A stretch of DNA of 24,855 nt from UMGS1307 sp964523005 (GTDB taxonomy: Bacteria > Bacillota > Clostridia > Oscillospirales > CAG-382): assembly GCA_964523005.1 (NCBI GenBank), contig CAZFZL010000010.1:1-24855 (forward strand), read 5' to 3'. The notes below the pieces were generated by a model, which was not told the DNA's origin, did not search any database, and worked only from the letters and a program-made list of their open reading frames with translations. This document shows positions 13,965-22,475 of this stretch, one piece after another. Both the position numbers and the translations under genes were made by a program. Positions within the stretch are counted from its first letter, which is position 1. Every line of letters starts with the position of its first letter.

Positions 13965-15506
13965 TTGGAGTGGTTGTACTATGTTATTGTAGGCATTGTT
14001 GCCATTGCAGCGGGCTTCGGAATCGGTATATTTTTTCGTAAAAAAGTATCCGAAAAACTGATAGGCTCCGCGGAAGCAGAGGCACAAAGGCTTACTGAAG
14101 AAGGAAAAAAGAGCGCCGAGACGGCAAAAAAAGTTATGCTTGTGGAAGCAAAGGAAGAAATACTCAGGCAGAAGAACGAGGCCGAGCGTGAGGTCAAGGA
14201 GCGCCGTAACGAGGTGTCAAGACTTGAACGCAGAGCTATCCAAAAAGAAGAGAATCTCGATAAAAAGCTTGACAGCCTTGACAAAAAAGAAGAGGGACTC
14301 AACAATAAGATCCAGGAGTATACAGATGCCAAGGAGTCGGTCGAACAGATAAAGCTGCAGCAACTGCAGATGCTCGAAACGGTTTCCGGAATGACGCGTG
14401 AAGACGCAAAGGCTCATCTGATAAGTCAGGTTGAGGAAGAAGCTACCCACGAGATGGCAATGAAGCTTTCCGCCGCCGAACAGGAATTCAAGGAAACTGC
14501 GGATGAAAAAGCAAAAAACATCATCGCGCTCGCAATACAGCGCTGCGCTGCCGATAGTGTTGCCGAGGCAACAGTATCCGTCGTAGACTTGCCGAATGAT
14601 GAAATGAAGGGCAGAATAATAGGCAGGGAAGGCCGTAACATCCGCGCTATAGAGACGCTGACGGGCGTTGATCTTGTCATCGACGACACCCCGGAGGCGA
14701 TAACGGTATCATGCTTCGACCCCGTAAGAAGGGAAGTTGCACGCCTTTCACTCGAAAAGCTTATAACAGACGGCAGAATACATCCTTCACGCATAGAAGA
14801 AATGGTTGAAAAATCGCGCAAGGAAGTCGATCAGATCATTAAAAAAGCCGGAGAGCAGGCGACCTTTGAAACGGGTGTGCACGGGCTGAATCACGAGCTC
14901 ATTAAAACGCTCGGAAGACTTCGTTACCGTACCAGCTACGGACAGAACGTCCTGCGTCATTCCATAGAGGTATCGCTTATTTCGGGTATGATGGCGTATG
15001 AGCTTGGCGCCGATGCAAATCTTGCAAAACGTGCCGGACTGCTGCACGATATAGGCAAGGCGGTTGATCATGAGGTCGACGGCACGCATGTTCAGATCGG
15101 TGTGGATATTGCGAAAAAATACAAGGAAAACAAAGATGTCATCCATGCGATAGAGGCTCACCACGGAGATGTTGAGCCGACTACTCTCGTCGCGATGATC
15201 GTTCAGGCTGCCGACGCAATAAGCGCAGCAAGACCGGGCGCGAGACGCGAGAACCTTGAGCTTTACATCAAACGTCTGCAGAGACTTGAAGAAATAGCGA
15301 CCGGATTCAAGGGCATCGATAAGGCGTTCGCAATACAGGCAGGCCGTGAGATAAGAATAATGGTCAAGCCTGAAGAAATCAACGACGACAAGATGCAGCT
15401 TACGGCTCACGAAATTTCCAAGAAGATAGAGTCGGAGCTTGAGTATCCGGGTCAGATCAAAGTCAATGTCATCCGTGAGACGCGTGCCTGCGACTACGCG
15501 AAGTAG
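13965..15506 (+). CDS. rny: Ribonuclease Y
   Basis: RNase Y is the membrane-anchored endonuclease that starts mRNA decay in many Firmicutes. The protein is 513 residues, the family norm. It has an N-terminal membrane helix (about 4-24), a long charged coiled coil (about 30-180), a KH domain with 'GRIIGREGRNIRAIE' and an HD domain with 'LRHSIEVS' and 'LLHDIGKAVDHE', then the C-terminal domain. I place the start at TTG 13965: a perfect AGGAGGT (13951-13957) is 7 nt upstream and it gives the usual short 'MEWLYYVIVG' N-terminus. Extending to 13914 adds 17 unrelated residues. It is followed by ymdB, its common neighbour. A rare start codon plus a long leader suggest post-transcriptional control. 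Confidence 0.96.
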   Translation: MEWLYYVIVGIVAIAAGFGIGIFFRKKVSEKLIGSAEAEAQRLTEEGKKSAETAKKVMLVEAKEEILRQKNEAEREVKERRNEVSRLERRAIQKEENLDKKLDSLDKKEEGLNNKIQEYTDAKESVEQIKLQQLQMLETVSGMTREDAKAHLISQVEEEATHEMAMKLSAAEQEFKETADEKAKNIIALAIQRCAADSVAEATVSVVDLPNDEMKGRIIGREGRNIRAIETLTGVDLVIDDTPEAITVSCFDPVRREVARLSLEKLITDGRIHPSRIEEMVEKSRKEVDQIIKKAGEQATFETGVHGLNHELIKTLGRLRYRTSYGQNVLRHSIEVSLISGMMAYELGADANLAKRAGLLHDIGKAVDHEVDGTHVQIGVDIAKKYKENKDVIHAIEAHHGDVEPTTLVAMIVQAADAISAARPGARRENLELYIKRLQRLEEIATGFKGIDKAFAIQAGREIRIMVKPEEINDDKMQLTAHEISKKIESELEYPGQIKVNVIRETRACDYAK

Positions 15507-15514
15507 ACAAAGGG

Positions 15515-16285
15515 ATGAAAATACTTGCGATCGGCGATGTCACCGGAAGCAGCGGCGTAAGCTTCCTGACGAAAAACCTTCGTCATATTAAAGCTAAGCA
15601 CAACGCTGATATAGTAATAGTAAACGCTGAGAACAGCGCGGATACGAACGGCATCAACGCCGCAAGCGCGCAGGCTGTATTTGACGCCGGCGCCGATATA
15701 ATCACCGGCGGAAACCATTCGTTCCACCACAGAGATATTTTTTCCTATATGGAATCACACCCTGAGCTGCTTCGCCCGCTGAACCTTACCGACGCGCCGG
15801 ATAGAGGAAACGGATATATCATTACTGATACTTTTGACGGCAGGATGATGACAGTCAGCCTTATGGGACAGACCTTTATGAGCGCTGCCGACTCACCCTT
15901 TACGGCTTTTGAAGCGTTGCTCAAGCGCGAACAGGGTTGCTATGACTTCATTGTTGTAGATTTTCACGCGGAAGCGACGAGCGAAAAGCTTGCGTTTGCA
16001 CATCATTTTGCTGATCGTACCGCCATTATATTCGGCACGCATACCCATGTGCAGACTGCCGACGAAAGGCTTATCGGATCTTGCGCGTATATTACTGATA
16101 TAGGCATGTGCGGCGCTTTTGACAGTATCTTGGGCGCAAAAAAAGAAGTCATAATCAACCGTTTTATAACGAGAGTGCCGGAGAAATTCGCTATGGCGAC
16201 CGGAGAAGTCCGCTTGTGCGGAGCGTTGTTTGAAGTGAACGGTGCCGGCAAAGCCACGAGCGTTATAAGAATAACCGAACAATAA
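15515..16285 (+). CDS. ymdB: YmdB-family metallophosphoesterase
   Basis: This 256-residue protein belongs to the family of B. subtilis YmdB, a phosphodiesterase active on 2',3'-cyclic nucleotides and linked to biofilm and developmental decisions. Metal-binding residues are kept in 'IGDVTGSSG', 'NAENSA', 'GGNHSF', 'DFHAEATSEK' and 'GTHTHVQTADE'. The segment after GNH reads SFHHRD, where B. subtilis has TWDKKE. AAAGGG directly abuts the ATG, an unusually short spacing, but the N-terminus 'MKILAIGDV' is clearly right. The gene begins 8 nt after the rny stop; rny-ymdB is a widely kept pair, and YmdB has been proposed to act with RNase Y. Confidence 0.94.
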   Translation: MKILAIGDVTGSSGVSFLTKNLRHIKAKHNADIVIVNAENSADTNGINAASAQAVFDAGADIITGGNHSFHHRDIFSYMESHPELLRPLNLTDAPDRGNGYIITDTFDGRMMTVSLMGQTFMSAADSPFTAFEALLKREQGCYDFIVVDFHAEATSEKLAFAHHFADRTAIIFGTHTHVQTADERLIGSCAYITDIGMCGAFDSILGAKKEVIINRFITRVPEKFAMATGEVRLCGALFEVNGAGKATSVIRITEQ

Positions 16286-16306
16286 TATATAAAGGAAATT
16301 TTAAAA

Positions 16307-16696
16307 ATGACCAGATTGATCATGCTACTCGATTCAACTGCGGAGAGTACTGCCGCTGCAGTATCAGGCGCCGTTTCAGGAACGGCCTCCGAAAGTACTG
16401 GATTTTTTTCGACCTCGAGTCTTCTGAGCCTGCTTCCGATTCTTCTGCTTGTTGTGGTTTTTTATTTCTTCATAATCAGACCGCAGAACAAACAGCAAAA
16501 ACAGATGCGCGAGATGCGCAGTAGTCTTTCCATCGGTGATACCATTACCACGACCGGCGGTGTAATTGGCCGTGTCAAAGTCATCAAGGACGATAATGTG
16601 ACTATCGAATCCGCAGGGCAGAAGCTCCTTATACATCGCTGGGCAATTTCATCTATCGATAAAAAGGTCGAGGATGAGGATAGCGACGACGAATAA
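16307..16696 (+). CDS. yajC: Preprotein translocase accessory subunit YajC
   Basis: This 129-residue small membrane protein associates with SecDF in the Sec pathway. A Ser/Thr/Ala-rich N-terminal tail (about 1-35) precedes a single membrane helix (about 38-59) ending in the hallmark 'FFIIRPQNKQQKQM'. The cytoplasmic part has 'L..GD.I.T.GGVIG.V' and ends in an acidic tail. The N-terminal tail is longer than in many YajC proteins; no internal start fits better because AAAGGAAA is upstream of the ATG at 16307. secD/secF are not adjacent. It is the last gene before a perfect hairpin. Confidence 0.93.
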   Translation: MTRLIMLLDSTAESTAAAVSGAVSGTASESTGFFSTSSLLSLLPILLLVVVFYFFIIRPQNKQQKQMREMRSSLSIGDTITTTGGVIGRVKVIKDDNVTIESAGQKLLIHRWAISSIDKKVEDEDSDDE

Positions 16697-16700
16697 AAAA

Positions 16701-16745
16701 TAATGCATTGACCCGGTTTTCCGGGTCAATGCATTAGCATTTATC
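16701..16745. terminator. Bidirectional intrinsic terminator, perfect 16-bp stem
   Basis: TAATGCATTGACCCGG (16701-16716) and CCGGGTCAATGCATTA (16721-16736) pair perfectly around TTTT. For prfA on the - strand the hairpin is followed by TTTTTTATTC, an ideal tract; for yajC on the + strand the tract is weaker (GCATTTATC). Confidence 0.9.
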
Positions 16746-16752
16746 TGAACGG

Positions 16753-17820
16753 TTATTCCTCTGACGACGCGAGCTGCTTTGCGCGCGCGGCTGTTATAAG
16801 TGAGTCGATCATTTCGTCAAGCCGTCCGTTCATGAATTCGTCGATGTAGTACACCGACAGCCCGATACGGTGGTCCGTCACGCGCCCCTGAGGGAAGTTG
16901 TACGTGCGTATGCGCTCGCTCCTGTCGCCTGTACCGACCTGACTGCGCCGTTCCGAAGAAACGGCAGCCGAGGCTTTTTCCGTTTCGTATTCAAGAATGC
17001 GCGATTTGAGTATCTTCAGCGCCTTCTCTTTGTTTTTGAGCTGGCTGCGTTCGTCCTGACAGTCCACGACAATGCCTGTCGGCTTGTGGATCATCCTGAT
17101 AGCTGATTCTGTTTTGTTGACGTGCTGTCCGCCGGCACCGGTAGAGCGATGGCGTGTGATCTCAACATCATCCATATTTAGCTCAATGTCTACATCATCT
17201 GCTTCCGGAAGTACCGCAACGGTGACAGTGGAAGTGTGTATGCGCCCCGCCGCTTCTGTTTCCGGAACGCGCTGGACGCGGTGAACACCCGATTCAAACT
17301 TGAATCGCGAGTACGCTCCGCTGCCTTCGACCATGAAGGAAACCTCTTTGATGCCCTTCAGCTCGGTCTCGTTGAGATAAATAAGCTCAGTCGAGAACCC
17401 GGCCGCTTCTGCGTACATCATGTACATCCTATACAGCGAGCCGGCAAAAAGCGCCGCTTCTTCACCGCCTGCACCGCCGCGTATCTCAACGATGACGTTT
17501 CTATCGTCGTTAGGGTCACGGGGCAGCAGCAATATCTTCAGCTCTTCAGAAAGCTTTTCGAGCAATTCCTTCGCCGAGCGGAATTCACCTTCCGCAAGAA
17601 GCTTTATTTCGGCATCGTCTGATGAAAGCAGCTCGTGCGCGTCATTCATGTCTTTTTCGCTTTTCCGATACTCGCGGTATTTGTCGATTATCGGGGTCAG
17701 GAGCTTCTGCTCCTTCATGAGAGCTTTGTACAGCTCCATATCGGACAGAACACTGCTGTCCGAAAGACGTTCATTAATAGTGTTGTATTTTTTTTCAAGC
17801 TCGTTGAGTTTGTCAAGCAT
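16753..17820 (-). CDS. prfA: Peptide chain release factor 1
   Basis: RF1 ends translation at UAA and UAG. The protein is 355 residues, the family norm. It has an N-terminal helical domain, then 'EIRGGAGGEEA', the tripeptide anticodon of PxT type 'PET' (186-188) in 'HRVQRVPETEAAGRIHTS', and the catalytic 'GAGGQHVNKTES' (GGQ 230-232). The PxT motif distinguishes it from RF2. GAGGT lies upstream of the ATG. The methylase prmC, often downstream, is not adjacent. The gene is divergent from the S1-domain protein and convergent with yajC. Confidence 0.97.
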   Translation of the reverse strand: MLDKLNELEKKYNTINERLSDSSVLSDMELYKALMKEQKLLTPIIDKYREYRKSEKDMNDAHELLSSDDAEIKLLAEGEFRSAKELLEKLSEELKILLLPRDPNDDRNVIVEIRGGAGGEEAALFAGSLYRMYMMYAEAAGFSTELIYLNETELKGIKEVSFMVEGSGAYSRFKFESGVHRVQRVPETEAAGRIHTSTVTVAVLPEADDVDIELNMDDVEITRHRSTGAGGQHVNKTESAIRMIHKPTGIVVDCQDERSQLKNKEKALKILKSRILEYETEKASAAVSSERRSQVGTGDRSERIRTYNFPQGRVTDHRIGLSVYYIDEFMNGRLDEMIDSLITAARAKQLASSEE

Positions 17821-17879
17821 ATAATACCTCTGTATGTCATAAAAATATCATTGTAAGAATTTGAAAGGATGTTGAAGCA

Positions 17880-18809
17880 ATGAAGCATAAGTATTCCCCC
17901 GAGGGTATGAAATGCAGGAACGATTCCAACACAGGATATGTTTTTTCAACCGAAATGCTCGAGAAGGCGATGCGCGACGGTGAGATTCTCGAAGGCAGAG
18001 CAGTGCTTTGTGACGGAAGTCGCGATCTGACAGTCGATCTCGGCTCGATGAAGGGAATAATTTTGCGCGAAGAATGCGTTTATAACCGTGACGGCAGCGA
18101 AGTCAAAGACATTGCAATACTCACGCGTGTCGGAAAAACGGTTTGCTTCAAGGTAACCGGCTTTTCATCAGATGACAATGGCGAGCGAACGGCGCTGCTT
18201 TCGCGCAGAGCTGCACAAAAGGAATGCTGCGAGGAGTATATCGACAGGCTTTGCGCCGGTGACATTGTTGACGCCCGCATCACTCATCTTGAAAACTTCG
18301 GAGCATTCGTCGATATCGGCTGCGGCATAGTGTCGCTGCTGAGCATCGACTGTATGTCTGTTTCAAGAATATCGCATCCGCGTGACCGCTTCGAGCAGGG
18401 GCAGTGTATCAAGGTAATCATTAGACAGCCCGCTGATAAAAGCGGCAGACTCGTCCTCTCGCATAAAGAGCTTCTCGGAACGTGGGAAGAAAATATAAAG
18501 GAGTACGCTGTCGGCACTACGGCCGCCGGAATCGTGCGAAGCATTGAAAGCTACGGTGTGTTCATCGAGCTCGCCCCGAACCTTGCGGGCCTTGCCGAAT
18601 TCCGTCAGGGGGTTGAAGTCGGAAACAACGTCGCCGTTTATATAAAGAGTATCATCCCCGAAAAAATGAAGCTCAGGCTCGTACTCATGGACAGCGGTGT
18701 CCCCGAAAACCATATAATTCCGTGCAAGTATTTTTATACAGGCGACCATATCAGTGAATGGATTTATTCACCTGACGGCTGCGCACGAGTTATAAAGACC
18801 GTTTTCTGA
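17880..18809 (+). CDS. S1-domain RNA-binding protein (RpsA-like)
   Basis: This 309-residue protein appears built of three S1/OB-type RNA-binding domains. The first is divergent (about 35-110). The second starts with 'GDIVDARITHLENFGAFVDIGCG' (about 125-200). The third is 'GTTAAGIVRSIESYGVFIELAPNLAGLAEF' (about 215-280). The 'GAFVDIG' and 'YGVFIEL' strands are the clearest S1 signatures. Such short S1 proteins are common in Clostridia, often annotated as ribosomal protein S1-like, but no direct ribosomal role is shown here. GAAAGGATG lies upstream of the ATG. The gene diverges from prfA by 59 nt and ends at a strong terminator. Confidence 0.85.
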   Translation: MKHKYSPEGMKCRNDSNTGYVFSTEMLEKAMRDGEILEGRAVLCDGSRDLTVDLGSMKGIILREECVYNRDGSEVKDIAILTRVGKTVCFKVTGFSSDDNGERTALLSRRAAQKECCEEYIDRLCAGDIVDARITHLENFGAFVDIGCGIVSLLSIDCMSVSRISHPRDRFEQGQCIKVIIRQPADKSGRLVLSHKELLGTWEENIKEYAVGTTAAGIVRSIESYGVFIELAPNLAGLAEFRQGVEVGNNVAVYIKSIIPEKMKLRLVLMDSGVPENHIIPCKYFYTGDHISEWIYSPDGCARVIKTVF

Positions 18810-18824
18810 AAAAACAGTGATCAT

Positions 18825-18860
18825 GCCTGCGGCGCTCTTGGAGTACCGCAGGCTTTTTTT
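18825..18860 (+). terminator. Intrinsic terminator of the S1-domain gene
   Basis: GCCTGCGG (18825-18832) pairs with CCGCAGGC (18846-18853) and is followed by seven Ts (18854-18860). On the - strand the same stem is followed at a distance by TTTTTT, so it may also help end the convergent aconitase-family transcript. Confidence 0.92.
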
Positions 18861-18862
18861 GC

Positions 18863-21061
18863 TTATTTGAGCTTTTTGCAGTGGTTCATCAAAGAGCCGT
18901 CAAGCATCACTGCGCGCTCCTCATCGGTCATATCGGGCAGGGAAAGCGCAACGCGCTTTGTATCGCCTTTTTTGATTATGAAGGCGCTCAACGCTTCATC
19001 CCTGTTCATAAGATGCTGCCTTACGTTCGGTATGAGTACGTATTCGCCGATAGCAAAATCGGTAGATGAAACCACGAACGGGAGTATGCCCCAGTTAATC
19101 AGGTTGCTGCGATAACGCTTAGTGGCGTAGTCGAGCGCGAAATTCGCGCGCGTTCCAAGCACGCGCTGTGAGGAAGCTGCTTGCTCACGCGCCGACCCGT
19201 CGCCGGGCTTGCGTGCGAATATAACGCTGCCTGAGCCGATCGATGATCCGTTACCGACTATCATACGGGACGCGATAAGCGCAGCTCGGTATTCAGCGCT
19301 TTCTTCGATGTTCTTTGTCAATTCAACATAATCCGGCGCCTTGCGGCTGAGTGTGAACTGAGCGAGTCTTAGCGGATTGGAGCGGTACGATGAGGTTTCG
19401 CCTGACGGTATAAGCTCGTCGGTCGTCGTTACCGGGTCGTTTATGACAGCGCACATCTTCAGCAGCAGATGATCAGGCAGCGCGGACATCTCAGGATAAC
19501 CGGTGATGTTCGGCCCGTATATGAGCGTATCCTCCGCGTGCGGCTTTCCGAAACCATTGTATACACGCTCGGCGTATACGCTTTCCTCGTGCCTGAACTC
19601 CGGTATGTATTCGCTGTACTCTACTTCGTCAGCGCCTGTAAGGCTGCCCTTGTTGAGCGCCGTGGCGGCGATGGAACGCGCGTCCATGAGTGCGACGGCA
19701 GCTATCTGACCTTCGCCCGGCTTTGAGCCTTCGCGGTTGATGAAGTTGCGCGTTGTGTGGCGAAGTGAAAGCACATTGTTCGCCGGTACGTCACCTGCGC
19801 CGAAGCACGGACCGCAGAACGCGGTGCGTATTGATGCACCGTCAGACATTAACGAGGTTATGACACCGTTCTTTATGAGTGAATAGTAGACGCTCTGGCT
19901 CGCCGGATAAACGGAGAGACTGAAATCGGTGCCTGTCTTTTTGCCCTTGAGTATCTGCGCCGCGGCGCAGATATTGTCGTATATACCGCCTGCGCAGCCG
20001 GCGATGACGCCCTGCGTCGTGACGAACCTGCCGTTCGATATTTTGCTTGCAAGCCCCATCCCCCTGCCGAACTGCTCAGTGATCTTTTTGTCGGTCAGCT
20101 CAAGTATGTCACGGCTGTTCGCGTTGAATTCGCGTATCGTATACGCGTTGCTCGGATGGAAGGGAAGCGCGATCATAGGCTCTACGGATGAGAGATCTAT
20201 ATGAACCACACCGTCATAATACGCACAGTCGGAAGGCTCAAGCTTTTTATAAGCGTCAGCGCGTCCGTATGCGTCAAGATAAGAACGAACCTTTTCGTCC
20301 GTCGTCCATACGGAGGACAAACACGTTGTCTCCGTCGTCATAACGTCTATCCCGTTTCTGAATTCAACGGATAGTCCTTCGATACCGTTTCCTACGAATT
20401 CGAGCACCTTGTTCTTGACAAAACCGTTCGCGAACACGGCTTTTATCAGCTCAAGGGCAACGTCCTGCGGACCGACACCGTGACGTACCTTTCCGGTGAG
20501 CTCAACGGCGATGACTTCGGGCTGTGCAATATCGTAAGTCAGCGAGAGTATCTGCTTTACAAGTTCAGGGCCGCCTTCGCCTATCGCCATGCAGCCGAGC
20601 GCACCGTAGCGCGTGTGGCTGTCTGAGCCGAGTATCATTTTTCCGCACGAAGCGAACTTTTCACGCATGAACTGATGTATGACGGCTGTGTGCGGCGGTA
20701 CGTATATGCCGCCGTATTTCTTTGCCGCGGACAGTCCGAAAACGTGATCGTCCTCGTTTATCGTACCGCCTACGGCGCAAAGGCTGTTGTGGCAGTTCGT
20801 GAGAACGTACGGGACGGGGAAGCGGTCGATACCGGCGTGCGAGCATTGAATTATACTGACGTATGTTATATCGTGTGAGGCAAGTGCGTCGAATTTGAGC
20901 GAAAGCCTGCCGAGCTCGCTGCTTTTGTTGTGCGAATCGAGTATTCCTGCGGCGATTGTATTCTGACGCGCCTGCTCAGGCGTCAGAAGCGAGCCGAGCT
21001 CACGCGCGTCCCCCGAAAACCGTCCGTTCTTATAAAAACAGCCGTTTGATAATGTTGTCAT
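18863..21061 (-). CDS. Aconitase-family hydratase
   Basis: This 732-residue [4Fe-4S] hydro-lyase belongs to the aconitase superfamily. 'GSDSHTRYGALG' is the substrate-binding block. The iron-sulfur ligands are most likely Cys356 in 'AGCAGGIYDN' and Cys416/Cys419 in 'FCGPCFGAGD'. The C-terminal swivel domain carries 'IGSGSVIFARKPGDGSAREQAA' and 'NFALDYATKRYRSNLINWGILPF'. In place of the usual GSCTN around the first cysteine there is GCAGG, seen in the clostridial 'hydratase' branch, so the substrate may be citrate or a related acid. I chose ATG 21061, with AAAGGAA 8 nt upstream, over 21079. It follows obg by 38 nt; no citrate synthase or isocitrate dehydrogenase is near. Confidence 0.88.
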   Translation of the reverse strand: MTTLSNGCFYKNGRFSGDARELGSLLTPEQARQNTIAAGILDSHNKSSELGRLSLKFDALASHDITYVSIIQCSHAGIDRFPVPYVLTNCHNSLCAVGGTINEDDHVFGLSAAKKYGGIYVPPHTAVIHQFMREKFASCGKMILGSDSHTRYGALGCMAIGEGGPELVKQILSLTYDIAQPEVIAVELTGKVRHGVGPQDVALELIKAVFANGFVKNKVLEFVGNGIEGLSVEFRNGIDVMTTETTCLSSVWTTDEKVRSYLDAYGRADAYKKLEPSDCAYYDGVVHIDLSSVEPMIALPFHPSNAYTIREFNANSRDILELTDKKITEQFGRGMGLASKISNGRFVTTQGVIAGCAGGIYDNICAAAQILKGKKTGTDFSLSVYPASQSVYYSLIKNGVITSLMSDGASIRTAFCGPCFGAGDVPANNVLSLRHTTRNFINREGSKPGEGQIAAVALMDARSIAATALNKGSLTGADEVEYSEYIPEFRHEESVYAERVYNGFGKPHAEDTLIYGPNITGYPEMSALPDHLLLKMCAVINDPVTTTDELIPSGETSSYRSNPLRLAQFTLSRKAPDYVELTKNIEESAEYRAALIASRMIVGNGSSIGSGSVIFARKPGDGSAREQAASSQRVLGTRANFALDYATKRYRSNLINWGILPFVVSSTDFAIGEYVLIPNVRQHLMNRDEALSAFIIKKGDTKRVALSLPDMTDEERAVMLDGSLMNHCKKLK

Positions 21062-21099
21062 TTCAGACGTTCCTTTCATTTGAAATGGAATAACGTTCT

Positions 21100-22353
21100 T
21101 TACTGGATGTAATCGAACTCTATCCCGTATATGCTGACGCTGTCGCCGTCCTTGCAGCCCTTGCTCTCAAGCGCGTCGATAACGCCGCCGTTTTTAAGCA
21201 CTCGCTGGAAGTATCTGAGCGAATCACGGTCGTTGAAGTTGACGCTCGAGACAACCTTCTTGAGCCATTCACCTGTTACGGTGTACGTATTGCCCTGTAC
21301 GTCGATTTCGGTGATGCGTTCGGCGGTCTCTTCATCTTCTGGCTCCGGCTCGCTTTCGTAGATCGTCATCGGAGGTGCTGTTTCAAGCAGCTTTACCGTC
21401 TTTTCCAGAAGCGCATCAAGCCCGTCGCCGTTAAGCGCGCTTATCGGCACAACCTCGTATCCTGTCGAGCGAAGCTCGTCAAGCGCCTTCTCATCGTAAC
21501 CGAGATCGGTCTTTGCGGCTGCAATAAGCTGTACTCTGTTCATCAGGTCGGGATCGTACGAGATAAGCTCGTTTCTGATCTTGTTGAAATCGTCAAGCGG
21601 ATCACGCCCTTCGCTCCCCGACACATCGACTACGTGTATTATGAGCCTGCATCTGTCTATATGACGCAAAAACGCAAGTCCGAGACCGAGCCCCTCGGAC
21701 GCTCCTTCGATAAGCCCCGGTATATCGGCGACGACGAAAGTTTTGTCATATGCCGATACGACGCCGAGATTCGGCGAAAGTGTCGTGAAGTGATAGTCGG
21801 CTATCTTCGGACGCGCTGACGATATGCGCGACAGAAGTGTGGATTTACCCACGTTCGGGAACCCGACGAGTCCCACGTCCGCAAGCATTTTCAACTCAAG
21901 CGTGACGTCAAGCGACGCGCCTTCTATGCCACCCTTCGCGAAACGCGGCACCTGCATTGTCGGAGTCGCGAAATGGACATTGCCCCATCCGCCGCGTCCG
22001 CCCTTCAGGCATACGAACGGCTCGTTGTCCGACATATCTTTGATTATCCTGCCACTTTCGGCGTCGCGGATGACCGTTCCGGGCGGTACACGCAGTACGG
22101 TATCGGCACCGGCGGCACCGTGAAATTTCTTTTGCATACCGTTATTGCCGTTCTCAGCGATAAATCTGCGCCTGTGCTTGTATAGCATGAGCGTATTTTG
22201 TCCTTCGTCCGTCTGAAAAACAATATTTCCGCCGCGTCCGCCGTCTCCGCCGTCGGGTCCGCCCTTTGCGACGTATTTTTCACGATGGAACGACACGCTT
22301 CCGTTTCCGCCGTCGCCGGCTTTAATATAGATGTTGACTTTATCGAGAAACAT
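21100..22353 (-). CDS. obg: GTPase Obg
   Basis: Obg acts in 50S assembly and stress/cell-cycle signalling. It has 417 residues. The glycine-rich Obg fold (1-158) has 'GDGGNGSVSFHREKYVAKGGPDGGDGG'-type repeats. The G domain has G1 'GFPNVGKS' (164-171), a 'FTTL' G2, 'DIPG' G3 (210-213) and G4 'AKTD' (280-283). The C-terminal OCT domain (about 345-417) includes 'VTGEWLKK' and 'FNDRDSLRYFQRVLKNGGV'. In G4 the Asn of NKxD is Ala while Asp is kept. A strong AGGAGG precedes the ATG. An intrinsic terminator separates it from rpmA, so its expression may be partly uncoupled from the ribosomal genes. Confidence 0.97.
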   Translation of the reverse strand: MFLDKVNIYIKAGDGGNGSVSFHREKYVAKGGPDGGDGGRGGNIVFQTDEGQNTLMLYKHRRRFIAENGNNGMQKKFHGAAGADTVLRVPPGTVIRDAESGRIIKDMSDNEPFVCLKGGRGGWGNVHFATPTMQVPRFAKGGIEGASLDVTLELKMLADVGLVGFPNVGKSTLLSRISSARPKIADYHFTTLSPNLGVVSAYDKTFVVADIPGLIEGASEGLGLGLAFLRHIDRCRLIIHVVDVSGSEGRDPLDDFNKIRNELISYDPDLMNRVQLIAAAKTDLGYDEKALDELRSTGYEVVPISALNGDGLDALLEKTVKLLETAPPMTIYESEPEPEDEETAERITEIDVQGNTYTVTGEWLKKVVSSVNFNDRDSLRYFQRVLKNGGVIDALESKGCKDGDSVSIYGIEFDYIQ

Positions 22354-22360
22354 TTCATTT

Positions 22361-22390
22361 CCTCCTGAGGTACTCAGCAGCAGCGCTGCT
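22361..22390 (-). promoter_or_regulatory. Hairpins overlapping the obg ribosome binding site
   Basis: Reading the - strand, the palindrome AGCAGCGCTGCT (22379-22390) is followed by CTGAG-TAC-CTCAG (22365-22377), whose 3' arm overlaps the AGGAGG binding site (22361-22366) by two bases. It could modestly limit obg translation. Confidence 0.35.
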
Positions 22391-22391
22391 T

Positions 22392-22429
22392 AAAAATAAA
22401 AAGAGTACGTCTTTGCTGACATACTCTTT
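22392..22429 (-). terminator. Intrinsic terminator between rpmA and obg
   Basis: On the - strand AAAGAGTATGTC (22418-22429) pairs with GACGTACTCTTT (22400-22411), 12 bp with one G-U pair, around a 6-nt loop, and is followed by TTTATTTTT. It lies inside the rplU-prp-rpmA-obg unit and would terminate or attenuate transcription before obg. Confidence 0.85.
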
Positions 22430-22430
22430 A

Positions 22431-22466
22431 GCCGGGATATAACGGCGTGATGCCGAGCCGCCCGGC
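22431..22466 (-). other. GC-rich hairpin after rpmA
   Basis: On the - strand GCCGGG (22461-22466 side) pairs with CCCGGC (22431-22436 side), and an inner CGGC/GCCG stem stacks within. It immediately precedes the intrinsic terminator and may stabilise the upstream mRNA 3' end or act as an alternative fold. Confidence 0.45.
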
Positions 22467-22475
22467 ATATGCACG

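Noticed and set aside
19469..20204. Several + strand open frames opposite the hydratase
   Set aside because: They are composition shadows of a well-conserved aconitase-family gene on the other strand.
22379..22390. AGCAGCGCTGCT as a strong terminator or operator
   Set aside because: It has no loop space or T-tract; kept only as part of the obg leader structure.
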